Below, in pieces: positions 10,978 to 22,062 of a stretch of 64,000 bases of DNA. The notes beneath the pieces were generated by a model, which had not been told where the DNA came from, ran no database searches, and was given only the letters and a program-made list of their open reading frames with translations. The stretch lies in contig JABAKD010000018.1 in NCBI GenBank assembly GCA_012845835.1, positions 8,595,759 to 8,659,758 of the forward strand, read 5' to 3'. How positions within the stretch are numbered: the stretch's first letter is position 1; each line of letters opens with the position of its first letter. Origin of the DNA: Undaria pinnatifida. Taxonomy: Eukaryota; Sar; Phaeophyceae; Laminariales; Alariaceae. A program made the position numbers and the translations under genes.

Positions 10978-11072
10978 GTGACGAAAAAAGCGAGAATGGC
11001 GGCGTTGAAGGCAGTGGGAGAGTTTCTGAAACGGTTGAAGGGCACACCCAACGTCGATCGCTACGCATCAAG
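10978..11072 (+). CDS. PRKDC: DNA-PKcs exon 4
   Basis: Residues 86-117, VTKKARMAALKAVGEFLKRL then KGTPNVDRYAS, ending AG before the donor GTGAGT (phase 2). It resembles the human block AKCKIPALDLLIKLLQTFR. A human helix between this block and exon 3 has no visible counterpart, so a small exon in 9660-10977 may be missed. Confidence 0.7.
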
Positions 11073-11628
11073 GTGAGTCTAATCTTGTACCTACTGTTCG
11101 GTCGCCGTACGGTAGTTGTTAGGCTTTTTTCTATCACGGTTAGGTGATGCTCAGTGCCCGTTTGGTGACGAGGCAAGCCGGGATGGGTATCGTATGAAGG
11201 CACTCATGAGATGGTACTTCGAAGTAGGACACAACACCGATATGGTTATTCTCAGTGAATAACTATTAATAGAACTTAAACGAACATGAATCGAAGAGAG
11301 GGGGCACCTCACGAGGCAATCGCTATGACATAGGTAGAAACAGTTCTGTTGCCCCTAGCAATTCCTCCGCGCCGTTATGTGCAACTCTCGTGCGCCGAGC
11401 ACGCGCTCAATAGGGGTGCAGATTCCCGTTGCGCCCTTTCACGGCACAGCACTGTTGTGCCCTGTCTGTTGGTGAAAAACAAGCCAATCGCGGTTGCTAT
11501 CTTCGTCGAACACGTGGTGGCGGGCCCGGTATATTGGTCGGTGTTAGGGCTCCGTCGGTAATATTTGTATCATTGTACGCCAGCAGGGAGAGCATTTCCC
11601 TACGCACATACTTTGTCTCGGACAGAGT

Positions 11629-12855
11629 TAAGCAGGGAGTATGGCGTGTGTTGACCGAGGAGACGCGAGTCGCAGGAGGTCAGTTCCCGTGCTTCACTGC
11701 CCCCTCCCCGAAATACGTGAAACCGTCGAAACTGTAAGCAAAGCAAAGAAAAAGGAAATTTTGATCGGAATCAAAACGGGTCCACATCGTCGTGCTTGCT
11801 ACGAACAATGAAATACTTTGTCTTGTATCACAGCAGTTCACCAGTAGAAAGACCGTTTCCCTTCGTACTCTCTACGTTATCCCGACCAGGGTCAAAAACG
11901 GGGTATGGCGTGTGTTCACGAAGGAGACAGACTGATTTGAGTCCATTCCACACCTCGGACAGATGATCTATATAATCTAGATCGTCCACAGTACATCCCG
12001 TATCTGCCGCTATGGGTGTCAAGCTGGATCTGTATTTATCGAGTACAGATCCAAACCAGGGAACATTTGCTAGATCATACAGATCGCACGACTCCCACCG
12101 GGTAACATGAGCCAGACCATACAGATCTTCCCTGAAATATCTAGATCATCAAGTAGGGATCGTGATCTGTCCGAGGTGTGGACCATTGTGAAAGCACATT
12201 ACTCATACCAAATATCTTATGTGTCCCTCCAAAAGTGAGCCTGCCGTTCTTATTGCAGCACGTTATTTCGTATTAGTGGGCCTGTTGCTGCACATGTTAC
12301 CGAGGTGAAGCTCCTTACGGGTTGCGCTGGAGAATAAAAGGGATGATTAAACAAAACCAAAACATGCTGTTCACCAGGATTAAGGGCGGGAGTGTGGCGC
12401 GTGTGGATAAGTTCCTGACTAAGTGGTTGTCTCCTTCCCCTTTGAGTGCACTCTTCGTTGTACTCGGAAGGAGCAATATATATATGGTATATTTATCTGT
12501 CGGTTGGTAGCCGACAACCCCTGCTCTGTCCGTGCGACGGGAAAGCCCGCAATGCTTCAAAGGTCTAGGAAACAGAAGCCGAGCCGCAGGGAGTCGAATC
12601 CCACGTGCTCGGGTCTCTACGCCAGCTGCTCGAGCTGACACCTACCGCCACTTTCTCAATTTTTTCTTAACGTGCCTCTAAAAATGACCCCAACGTTCCG
12701 TTTTATCACTTTCTAAGTTTGTGAACTTATACTGTATTTGATACCACCCAGGATCAAGGAAGGAGTTTGGCGCGTATTCACGAAGGAGACAGAGTCGCAG
12801 GAGGTCCGGTCCCACGCTCTGAGGCCTCTACGCCAACTGCTCAAGCTCAGACCTC
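11629..12855 (-). mobile_element. tRNA-like SINE cluster (intron 4), four fragments
   Basis: Fragments at about 11629-11712, 11888-11941, 12375-12646 and 12749-12855 share, on the minus strand, a head with GAGCAGYTGGCGTAGAG (D-arm or A-box like), then CGTGGGATTCGACTCC (B-box like, best in the third copy). A tail follows with CTCCTTCGTGAAYACRCGCC and ACTCC. This is the layout of a tRNA-derived SINE. The second fragment is cut by a Family D insertion. A tRNA scan and a genome-wide copy search would settle the origin. Confidence 0.45.
11941..12188. mobile_element. Family D element, full length (intron 4)
   Basis: CACACCTCGGACAGATGATC at 11949 and GATCGTGATCTGTCCGAGGT then GTG ending 12180 are terminal inverted repeats. 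Flanking octamers GTCCATTC and GACCATTG match at 6 of 8 positions. The interior is rich in AGATCATCTAGAT-type palindromes. Confidence 0.7.
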
Positions 12856-12969
12856 CGACCTTAAGCGTGGATAGATGGCAGGTGAAAGCACCAGCCGACG
12901 CTTCTAACGACAGCGGCAGCATTTTTTAGACATTTGCTTTTTTCTGCTGGACGTGGATCCTCAAATCAG

Positions 12970-13042
12970 GAACTACGACCCCTATATCGTTGGAAGGCTT
13001 TTTGGATCTTGCAACAAAATTCGATGTACTTCTAGATGTTTG
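12970..13042 (+). CDS. PRKDC: DNA-PKcs exon 5
   Basis: Residues 117-141: RNYDPYIVGRLFGSCNKIRC then TSRCL. It aligns loosely with human MDEFKIGELFSKFYGEL. The acceptor AAATCAG and donor GTAAGA give phase 2 in and 0 out, exactly what exons 4 and 6 require. The exon is short and its similarity modest. Confidence 0.6.
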
Positions 13043-13855
13043 GTAAGATTGAAGTCATCTTTTTTTTTTACTATTGGGTTATTGCTATGTCCTTGCTTAG
13101 CGAGGCGAGGTCAGCGCACTTTTTCCTCCGGCCAGAACGCATGGGGGAAGGTACAGCATCGCCTGGCGGCCATGAATGCTCTCGCAACTACGTACGAAAT
13201 CGATGGACACTTGGTGGGGCCAAGAGGCGGCGGTAATGCGACCAGTCAACGACCCGCCGCGTCGTCAAACCAAGGGCAACCAACAATCATACCACGGGAA
13301 AACCCAAGAGAAAGATGAAAACAAGAAACGAAAGAACTCACACAAAACCAAAGTGTATCGAAAAAAGAGCTGGAGGGGAGAGAAAGGGCGGAGGTAACAC
13401 ACGAGGAGGAATAAAAGACACCCCAACTAGCAGCGAGTTGCTGCAACAACATCGAAAACCCTTTCGGAGCCTGGGTATACCAACCATGGCTATGGCAAGT
13501 GCGATGTTATCCGCCGTCTTCGCCAGTGCGCAGCTGTACGAATGGGACCATGTCGTGCATATTATTTTACTGTATTATTGCAGTTTGGACACGAAAAGTA
13601 TCACCAACGTTCAAGCTGCCCGCGTTGCTTGGAATGATCGATGCCGTAAACGTCAGTCTTAGTGGTAATGTTTTCCCTCGGAAATCCATACTAAAAATGA
13701 CGGTGAACGTTTTTTTTGGCCGGTGGGCGTGTTCTTTGTCGGGCGTAATGTGAATATGTATGATACCTGTGTGATATCTGGTAGATACGTTACACAAATA
13801 TATGCTGTTCAGCCTACTGTAGGTCAAATGTGGTGCAACCTGGGTCAACTGCTGT
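13043..13855. other. intron 5, proximal part, nothing recognised
   Basis: No exon or mobile element recognised. Open frames around 13315-13662 include an MAMASAMLSAVFASAQL stretch but splice to nothing and resemble no DNA-PKcs segment. Confidence 0.35.
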
Positions 13856-13859
13856 AAAA

Positions 13860-14215
13860 TCTGAATCAAATGCGTTGCGACTGGAGCCCAAAGCGGTGCA
13901 ACTCTAGCTAAAAGCGGTGCAAAGTCAAATGCGGTGCACCCTGAGCCAAATGCGGTGCAACTTGAGGCAAATGCGGTGCAACCTGAGCCGAAAGCGGTGC
14001 AGCCTCAGAACAATGCGGTGCAACGGAGCCAGTAGCGGTGCAACGGAGCCAGTAGCGGTGCAACGGAGCCAGTAGCGGTGCAACGGAGCCAGTAGCGGTG
14101 CAACTTGAGCCACTGAGCTTCAGCACATGTGGAGAATATGTTAATGCGTGGTATTTGGTAGATACGTTACACGAATGTATGCGGTGCAACCAGAGCCAAA
14201 TGCTGTGCAACCTGA
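13860..14215. repeat. minisatellite, 20-22 bp unit (intron 5)
   Basis: About 14 units of (A)AATGCGGTGCAACYTGAGCC or close variants. At 14033-14112 there are four units of GCGGTGCAACGGAGCCAGTA in perfect tandem. The minus-strand frames here (APLLAPLHRYWLR type) only translate the repeat. Confidence 0.85.
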
Positions 14216-16157
14216 TTCAGTACGTTTCCACAGGTTGTGAAGCTGTGTACTAACAACCAGGTTTATTCACAAACACCATATCATAAATGAAACGCAGATC
14301 TAAGGTACCACGCAGCTTGCAAAGTTGAGTTTCAACCATTCAATCAGTCGTACTCACATCCGACGTTTTTCATTTTTTTATATAAAATGTATAACTCATG
14401 CATACAATCTGTTAAACCGTAGTGTCTGACACTGTTGAACAGGTATCCGGCATGTGGGACACGGTTAAGGAGCAATACCGGCTGGGCTCGAGCAAGGTCT
14501 CCCAGGTGAAGTGGCGTTTGCACATTGTTGGGCTGTATTTTTGCTAGTGTTGGCGAGTGTTGGGAATCAACCGAAAACATCATGACCAATAATGACATGC
14601 ATCTTTTTGGTTAACTACGGACCCTCCGCTCCAATGGCGGAGAGGGCGCATTTTGAAACTAAGAGATCATGTACATGCCATGCACGTGGTTGGCGATAGT
14701 CCTATCATAGCTACGTGGGGGGGCATTTTATGAGTCCCGGAGGTAAGGTTTTAAACCGTAGTTAACCTGAATCTAGTGGGCGGTTGGAGGATGGATATGA
14801 TCCACAACATATATAGTAGAGATGTCGCTAGGATCTCGCGCAGCAGGATATTAAATCATTGTAAATGTCGTCAACTGGATGCGTTGGTGGATGATGGACG
14901 GTCATTGTACAAACCTCAGCAGCAATCACAACAGCATAAGCCAGCATAAGCCAGCCCCAGCAGCGAGCCGCAGGAGCCAGTACAGCAGCTAGCAGCCAGC
15001 AGCAGCAGTAGACAGAGAGCAGGTAACAGCAGGCAGCAAGCAAATCCAGCATTAGCCAGCAGCAGCCAGAGGGGGCATCAACACCCGGCAGCAGGCAGCA
15101 AAAGCCAGCAAAAACAGCAGCATCCAGTAGCAGCTTTAATAATACCAGAAACAGCAAAAGCAGCTTTGTTCTCGTGTTTCTAAACAGCAGGGGTTTCCTT
15201 CGGAAAAAACTGTGTTGGTTAGTGCTGTTTTTTCGTTATATACGTCCAAGTTCACCACGGCTGCACAGGGAGACATGACCGACCGTCCCACAGACCGTCC
15301 CCACCATGGTTGTGTATTCGTCCGCACAAGGGTCATGGCAGATGGCGACGACGAATCCAAGCATGTGCCGTTGTCTTTGTTGCTCGCGATGCCCTTGATC
15401 GTTGTCAGGCGAGATGCGCAGTAACACATTAAATCCAAGGTAACGCCATCGGAAGATTTTCCCCGAGTTTTTTTTTTGCCGCTTTTATAAGTAACGTGAT
15501 CGTAATCCAACCACAAGGCCGTGGTCATGACTAGTTTAGATTATGGCTTTTAGTATGGCGTACTGAACGCCATGCAAATAGAGTGTGCCTGGTACGGGTT
15601 TTAGAATGCCCATAGAACGCCCATTATTAAACCCATACAACATAATTGTATATGTTTTGGTGTACATCTAAATCGTGTGAGTTTCGACATGACCATGCCT
15701 TACCATGTACAATTTCACTTATGATTTAGCACGCCATACTAAAATGCATACAAATCCTATTAATATAAAAATCACGATTACTTACTAACGGAAAGTCCAA
15801 AATAATCAATAATTTAACCAACCCCGTTTTTTTGTTGATTACCAACACTATTGTTGACGCAACAAGCCCCTGAATTAGACGACGCGGGCATCTCAGATTA
15901 TGATGCGAAACCCAAACTTCTTGTCGATCGCTTTTTGGTGCATTTCTGGGCTTTGTAGCAATCGTTTATTTTTCTAGGGCCAAACATCCGCCCTTCCCCA
16001 TCATGTGTCCCTGTATCAGCTACCAGCATGGTATTATACGATACGGGGCACGTAGTCCTCATCACCTCAAGCTTCCGTCTCGGTCGTTTGTGTGCTGGTG
16101 CTGTTTGTCTATGCTGGTGCTGTTTGTCTATGCTGGTGCTATTTGTTTGTTTTCCAG
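14216..16157. other. intron 5, distal part
   Basis: Contains a CAGCAG-rich, low-complexity stretch from about 14925 to 15165 (AGCCAGCAGCAGCAG-type). The rest shows nothing recognisable. A small repeat GTGCTGTTTGTCTATGCTG sits just before the exon 6 acceptor. Confidence 0.5.
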
Positions 16158-16298
16158 GGCGTGAAAGGGGAGTTGCTAAAGCTTGCAGGCAGCCTGGTCT
16201 TGGTATATGGGGCTGACGACCCCGAGGTCGCGGGAGGAGCGAGGACCATGCTTGGCTGGTGCGACAGCACTCTGGACAACAACGCCAAGAACAAGAGG
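16158..16298 (+). CDS. PRKDC: DNA-PKcs exon 6
   Basis: Residues 142-188, GVKGELLKLAGSLVLVYGAD through CDSTLDNNAKNKR. It aligns with human [20 protein letters not shown]. Acceptor TGTTTTCCAG with a strong pyrimidine tract, donor GTGAGT, phase 0 at both ends. Confidence 0.85.
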
Positions 16299-17336
16299 GT
16301 GAGTTGCGGGAGGTTACGCCCGTTTGAGGACTGCATTGTGTGTGCGTGTTTTTTTCACGTTAAGCTGGTTTTCCCATCCGTCGACATCAGGGCACCGAGT
16401 GTCCGTCCTGACTGTCGTCACCTTATACCCAACGAAACCAGCACGCGCGGTGTCCGTGGTGTCCGTCTTGATTATTCGTCTTAAAGAGATGCAAAAAATG
16501 TTATCCCAGACCGTGAGAGAGCGAAAACACAAAAGAAGGTGCGGGGGGATGCATATCGAGGCAGGGTTGTTTGCTTTCGCGAAAAACATATTTTTTTTTC
16601 TAGGTGTTGCTGTTCATCCGGCGTCGGCTGGCGACGGTGCGTGGTCGGCAGCGAACATAATGTTCTCTATGCACAGGTGAACGAGTGAAAATGCTCTATC
16701 GAAGTGTTCAGTGTTATGACGAGCTTTTCGCTGCTGTGTTGTACTGTTAGAGACACATGCAACGGTAGGGGCGGGCCTGATTTCTGATACTTTTCTTTAT
16801 GTTTTATTTTTTTATCCTCCGGCGAATGGGGAGAAATATAGCCAACACCCCAAGGATCATGTTATCACGCGTGTCGTGAGTCTATGAAACTCAAGTCTGT
16901 CCCTGCCGACGGTCCCCGTTACTCTTCCCTCAAGGAGTTCTGCACCTCAATCCGACGATGAATTAATTCCATGCCCTAGGCGTGCAACGAACGTATTTTG
17001 ACAAACGCAAATGGTGTTCCGACGGTATTGGGTATGATAGCGACCGAGTGAAGGAGCCCCGTTCCCAGTTAGTCGAAAATATTGGGCCATTAAGTGCCAC
17101 CCCTGCATCATGGCGCGCTTCCGTGCTCCGATGTTCCCCTACTCAGTCGGTGGACGCGCTGGCGCCAATTACACGCTGCCACGGCGGCGAGGTAAATCGT
17201 GGGACATACCCTAGCACTTATCAATCCCGAGGCACACCCTCTGCCAAAGTGCGCCTTCCATGTGGTGGGTGTGGCGGTCAACCGTTTTGGTACTGCCGTA
17301 ATGATCCCACACTAAGTCCCAAGTAGTTTATCCCCA

Positions 17337-17600
17337 GACACGTGCGGCGATGGAGGTAGCGGTTTTCGTCTGATATGGATTCTAAATGATGGGGCTTCCT
17401 TAACCCGAAATCGTCGGAAACACGTTATTTTTCTGCGTGATTTTTCTCGTGTTATTACCTAGGCCATGGGATTTTTCATCCGCTCAGCTTTTTTTTTCTT
17501 CTCCAAATCGGTTGTTGGGAGAGGTCGTGAGCTCTCAGATTGAGGAGTAGAATTTGAAAAAAAGTGGTACACCTCTATCGTACAGCGCGAGTCGCCACCC
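17337..17600 (+). mobile_element. Family A element (intron 6)
   Basis: Carries the family landmarks GATGGGGCTTCCTTAA, AAATCGTCGGAA, TACCTAGGCCATGGGATTTT, TTCATCCGCTC and GTGGTACACCTCTATCGTAC near its right end. The left end is degraded. Confidence 0.6.
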
Positions 17601-17859
17601 CTGCAGGGTATAGATCATGGGACATGTGGTGCCCAGTCGTTGTTGGTAGGAGGGACAGCTTTTGCACCGTCATTGCCACGGGAACTGGAACATATGCCAG
17701 CTAGCGCTGGATTGCGCATACGATTGGATTATATCGACAAACATGTATGAAAATACGTGGAAGTGTGGTGGGCTTAAGATTTCATTTTTTCCCCCGTCCA
17801 CCGCCAGACGTTGAAAAATAAAAAAAAACAGGCGAAGAGTTGTTGGAACCAAAGCCAGA

Positions 17860-17992
17860 CGCTGGAAGTGGCACTGCTATAGAGAACGGTTCCAATACGT
17901 ATTACACCCCCGGCAGTGTAGGGATGCGAGGCTCAATGGCATTAATACCACGGCTATGCATGAAATGAGTGCACCCGCCCCCCCCCCTATTT
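17860..17992. repeat. Family H poly-C-tailed repeat (intron 6)
   Basis: TGTAGGGATGCGAGGCTCAA then ATGCATGAAATGAGTGCACC then a poly-C run. The same phrases occur at 40200-40280 and 41835-41935, each ending in a long C run. This looks like the 3' end of a dispersed retroelement. Confidence 0.55.
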
Positions 17993-18288
17993 TAACGAAC
18001 GCTGCTCGTCAATGCCGTAATAGTCACTTATATTTCCCCGACATTTTTTTCCTTCGGAATCCCGAAAGAGTCAGCATGTTTAACGTTACGGCTTGCATGC
18101 AACTGGCGCTGCGCATCGGTTTTTGCGCTCAGATAAGCTACAAATTTTCGTTTTTTTTTGTCCCGATATATTTTGTCTCTGAAATCTCGATGGGGTTACT
18201 TCGCATAACGCTATCGATTTCATGCAAACGACGCTTTTCGTCGTTGGTTTTGGCGGGTGTGTTCGTCGGTTCTGGGCACGTGCACCAG

Positions 18289-18425
18289 CTACAAAAAACG
18301 CTGCAACCGCAGGTTGTCGCCGGGGCTCTGGCCTGCGTCGACCTTGTATGCTCCGCTGGCTTTGAAGATCGCTATGCCTATGCGTCCGGCGCGGAGGGTC
18401 AAAAGCGGAACACGCAGCTTTACAC
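18289..18425 (+). CDS. PRKDC: DNA-PKcs exon 7
   Basis: Residues 189-234: LQKTLQPQVVAGALACVDLV through KRNTQLY and AC. It aligns with human [20 protein letters not shown]. Donor GTGAGA, phase 2 out. The acceptor could be CACCAG (18288) or, eight codons later, CCGCAG; both keep the frame. A 248-codon antisense frame across this exon is a shadow. Confidence 0.8.
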
Positions 18426-19127
18426 GTGAGAACAACGCGTCTATTATGAATTGAATTATTTTTGCCGTCCCCTGGTACATAGGTCGATCTATTGGGGGGG
18501 AGGGATGCAATCATATAATGCACGGCCGTAGCCCTTAGGACCGTAAACTCTCGTATCCTTACCAGTTCGGGGCGGACCAAATCGTGTTTTCTCCGATTAG
18601 GCAAGCATTGCTTACACCAAGAAAGTAGAAGAAAAATCAAGTGAACTCCATTAAGCCAGGGAACCAATGCAAAAATTCTTACCTCCCTTCTGTTCCTGCT
18701 CCCGGCTTTTCGTACCGCTGCAATCCTCTCATTATGAACCGAATTGTTTGCGCGACGCACGTACACGTTACACAGCAACACATTTACTTGGAATCGCGCC
18801 GTAGCTAGGGCTTTTTTTATTGTACGTATCAAGTTGGAAACAAAATATTAGCCGCGGAGGTAACTTCCCTTGTGTATAGCTGAGGGTCGTAAGGTTCGAT
18901 ACAGAGGCTCGCCCGCAATAGAAGCACCAATGCCGTAGATATAGTTTGTGGCAAAAGCTGTATTTGTATCAAAACCGACTCCCCACGAAATAACCCAGGG
19001 AAAAACTAAAGGAGAAAATTGGGATCCACTTATGTCGCTTTGGAGGTTGTGCTATGTCAGATATTTACTCCCCACCAGCACGTTTGCCAAGTATCACTGT
19101 ACCGACGGAAACACACTTTGTACAATC

Positions 19128-19340
19128 CAGGTTTTTCACTGCTCAGATCGCTTCTCGCGGGTCGGGTCGGGGCAGGCTAATCTGACCTGACCCGTGCGAT
19201 TTGCAAACCTTTTGACCGGACCCGACCCGACCCGACCCGACCCGACCCGACCCGACCCGACCCGACCCGACCCGACCCGACCCGACCCGACTCGACCCGA
19301 CCCAACCCGCGAGAAGTAATCCGACCCGTAAAAAGCCCTG
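19128..19340. mobile_element. Family C element with long CCCGA array (intron 7)
   Basis: Starts CAGGTTTTTCACTGCTCAGA and ends GACCCGTAAAAAGCCCTG. Inside is a perfect run of 14 CCCGA pentamers (19221-19290) followed by four imperfect ones. The run reads as array expansion within the element's own GACCCG motif. Confidence 0.7.
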
Positions 19341-19647
19341 GAAAAATTGGCGACTAAAACTGAACATGACGGCATCGGCCGCTGCTGGTTGGCGGTGATA
19401 AAAGTTATATGTCCGAGCAACAACAAATGCAAAGACTATCTCGTAGTGGACGGGTGCAGCATGATCCTACTATTGATACTACTGCTGCGACGCTCACGCT
19501 ACTCGTAGGCGGATTGGAAAATGTCGCAATCGTCGGGGGGTTGTTTGTCGCTACACTGAGATCAATATATAATCAAGTCCCCTAAAGGGTTGAGCGCATC
19601 CATTATTTATAATTTTGTCCTTGCCTTATCATTTTTTCCTCTAACAG

Positions 19648-19798
19648 GCACTTGGTGTCGGCGGTTCGTGACGGTACGGCGGAAGACTTGACGCGCTACG
19701 AAGTCCCCGCCAAGGCCCTGCGCTTTTTCCGAAGGCATGCCGGACTCTTTTCCGAAAACGTGGGCCCCTCCAAGCGAGCGCTGCAGCTCTACGACTAT
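19648..19798 (+). CDS. PRKDC: DNA-PKcs exon 8
   Basis: Residues 234-284, THLVSAVRDGTAEDLTRYEV through KRALQLYDY. It aligns with human [20 protein letters not shown]. Acceptor CTCTAACAG, donor GTAAGA, phase 2 in and 0 out. Two decayed copies of its 3' half plus donor follow in the same intron. Confidence 0.9.
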
Positions 19799-19999
19799 GT
19801 AAGAATCGGTGGCCTTCGAGGATAAATCCTGTTTCGGATGGCCGGGATTCTGATTGTTGTGCTTGAAGAGATGATTATATCTATTTTGTTTCGACTGTTC
19901 TGTGCCTTGAGCAGGCGCTTGGCGTCTCCTATAGGCGACCCCTTCATATGGCGTCCCCGATTGTCTATTTACTGTGGGTTAACATCGTAACCACTCAGA

Positions 20000-20035
20000 T
20001 CGATTTCGCAGGTTCGAATCCTCCCGAGTGCATAC
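20000..20035 (+). other. tRNA T-arm-like sequence
   Basis: GCAGGTTCGAATCCTCCCGA contains a perfect B-box (GGTTCGAATCC) and a T-stem with one mismatch. The 5' half of a tRNA cannot be folded convincingly from the bases upstream, so this is at most a tRNA relic or a SINE head. Confidence 0.25.
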
Positions 20036-20084
20036 TCGTCGTGCTCGTAGGGTAGTTTTCTTGCGTAAAAAGTTGACTAGCGGA

Positions 20085-20235
20085 AAGTGCGAGAGCGTGA
20101 ATTAGCAAAATTCGATGAAGATCGACGAGGGTTGGGAATGCTGAGCCCTCTGCGCGATAAACATCAAGGCACGTACCGGGGGGGAGAAAGGGACGACACC
20201 TACGATAACGGCTTGTCCGGAAGCCGGAAAGTAAA
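20085..20235 (-). repeat. Family I dispersed repeat (intron 8)
   Basis: Reads in reverse as CTTCCGGACAAGCCGTT, then GTGTCGTCCCTTTCTCC, then CGGTACGTGCCTTGATG, then GCGCAGAGGGCTCAGCATTC. Forward copies lie at about 22545, 51010, 56660 and 57900, and another reverse copy at 40780. Confidence 0.6.
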
Positions 20236-20344
20236 AACGAGGCTTAAAAATAACATGACAATGGTCTCCCCCGAATGTGAAAAGTAGTTACTGTTTCACC
20301 CCCACATGAAATCCATACTGACATACCAGTTTTATCTGTTGCAA

Positions 20345-20440
20345 AATTAGAGCGCGGCCCCCTCCCCGAAGCGACCGCTGCAGCTGTACGACCATGTAGG
20401 AACCAGCGTGCTCGGAAGATACATCTGTCGAGGGTGATAT
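20345..20440 (+). repeat. first ghost copy of exon 8 3' end
   Basis: GGCCCCCTCCCCGAAGCGAC then CGCTGCAGCTGTACGACCAT then GTAGGAACC follows the exon 8 end (GGGCCCCTCCAAGCGAGCGC, then TGCAGCTCTACGACTAT) and its donor GTAAGAATC. The junction copy keeps a GT donor, but the 5' part of the exon is absent. Confidence 0.7.
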
Positions 20441-20714
20441 CTATTTCATAAGTTTCCAGGATACGATGTCATAGCGCTGTGGTTTCAACTTTTTTTGTTT
20501 GTGCCGCTTTCTGTGTGCCTAAAGAGGTATTGATGGCCATATGCCGACGTGGGCTCCGGTAGGGGCGCTTCTAATTTTTCTGAGACTCCCCCAATAGCTC
20601 AACCAAGAGCTGGCGTTGAGAGGTTGGTTCTCCTACCCTCAACAGATAATCCCACGGCCTACTCGCAGGTATAGAAAACAAGGAATAATTCAGCTCAACC
20701 GGAATTTCTACGAT

Positions 20715-20822
20715 ATTGAGGCGTTTTGTCCGAAAAATGTGGGCCCTTCCAGGGGAGCGCTGACGCTCTACGAGTATGTAGGGATCGGCGTCCTTCAAGG
20801 ATAAATCCTTTTTCGAGATCTC
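20715..20822 (+). repeat. second ghost copy of exon 8 3' end plus intron start
   Basis: GTCCGAAAAATGTGGGCCCT then GGGGAGCGCTGACGCTCTAC then GAGTATGTAGGGATCGG repeats exon 8. The match continues through the intron start (CTTCAAGGATAAATCC against CTTCGAGGATAAATCC). The duplicated block therefore crosses the donor by at least 45 bases. Confidence 0.8.
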
Positions 20823-20846
20823 CGGGGTGACCATTTAGGCGTGTGC

Positions 20847-21140
20847 GACGATAAAGACGCGTGCTACGATAATGGAGGTGTTGAGGTATACCGTGTTTTA
20901 AAGAAAATGTGTTCTGAACGACGGGGCCCCAAATCGTTGGAATGCCATTCTTGTTTGTTTGTGAATATTACTTGTTTGTATACCTAGGCCAGGGAATTTG
21001 TTTGATCGCGTTGCATTGTTCAGTTTACTCTATTGTGAAATCTTTTTTGTTTTTGGCGTGAGGTATACTATGAACAGTGTAGACCTTCTCAATAGGTTAG
21101 GAGCCTCAGAAAAAAAAACGGAGCACCTCTATCGTATTAT
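20847..21140 (+). mobile_element. Family A element (intron 8)
   Basis: From GACGCGTGCTACGATAATGG to GGAGCACCTCTATCGTATTA, with internal AAATCGTTGGAATGCCATT, TATACCTAGGCCAGGGAAT and CGTGAGGTATACTATGAAC. Confidence 0.65.
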
Positions 21141-21245
21141 TAGTAACTAGTAGTACTATTAATACTACTAATTGATACTATTAGTACTATTAGCACTATT
21201 AATGCTACTAACTGATACTATTAGTACTATTATTACCATTAATAG
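21140..21245. repeat. AT-rich ACTATTAGT-type simple repeat
   Basis: Imperfect repeats of TACTATTAGTACTATTA with interspersed AACTGATAC, about 100 bp. A fragment of Family A (GGCTCCTCAGCTAGTGAC, ATACCTGTCCGG) follows to about 21425. Confidence 0.7.
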
Positions 21246-21972
21246 CATGTGCCAGGGATAGCAATGTTTGGCAGAAAACAGTCTGGCTTACCAGGCTCCT
21301 CAGCTAGTGACTACGCAAGCCGATATCCTAATAGCGTTGAAATTCCGTTCGTGAGTCATCCCACGGTACGGGTTGCACGTTTTTAGCCAAAAAAAGGTAT
21401 ACCTGTCCGGTTAAGCTCCTCAAGTGTGGAACGTTTATTATTATTATTTTTGCCCGCCGACAATATATCGTAGATGCCGTTCCGATGTAAGTCGAATATC
21501 CTTCCGTAAAGCAGTAGTATCTACGAAGTCGAATAATCCCTCCATAAAGCAGTGGTATCTTCTGCCAACCATTTTCCCCATTTCCCACCATTTTCCCCAT
21601 TTCCCACCCCCACATCTTCACCGTTTATCTGTAATTTCACGAGTATGTTGGTTTTAAGACTAGCGCATAGAAGCGCTGGTCGGGTTGCGCGAACGAAGAT
21701 CTTCGAAGTCACTCGAACACTGGACTGGGTGTACTGATGTCGTTGGGTAGAAATAGCGGTTTGACGTGAAGACATCACACACACTTGTTTCGGGCGAGAC
21801 ATTGAGATCCTAATGTTAAGGCCTCGGAAACTTCTGCTGCACCCCTAGCGTGGGATGACTCTGGAGTTTTTGGAGTTTTTTTAATGTCAGGCGGTTTTTG
21901 TTTCGTAACCGTGAGCCTATCATACTGCATCTCACTGTTGTCTGCATCCGTGTTTACCCGTACTTGTTCCAG

Positions 21973-22062
21973 ATGGAAAAGTGCGCGTCCTTCGGCGGGA
22001 AGACGTCGAGGCTCAAGCTCAAGAAACACGCCCTTCCCGCCATCGAGGCTGTCCTGCGTGAG
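21973..22062 (+). CDS. PRKDC: DNA-PKcs exon 9
   Basis: Residues 285-314: MEKCASFGGKTSRLKLKKHA then LPAIEAVLRE. It aligns almost gaplessly with human [20 protein letters not shown]. Acceptor CTTGTTCCAG, donor GTGCGG, phase 0 at both ends. Confidence 0.9.

Noticed and set aside
14925-15170. Polyglutamine-coding exon from the CAGCAG-rich stretch
   Set aside because: No frame there splices to neighbours and exons 5 and 6 join directly in phase; it is intronic low-complexity sequence.
18086-18832. 248-codon open frame on the minus strand
   Set aside because: It lies antisense across DNA-PKcs exon 7 and a duplicated intron phrase, with no recognisable domain; a shadow of the exon.
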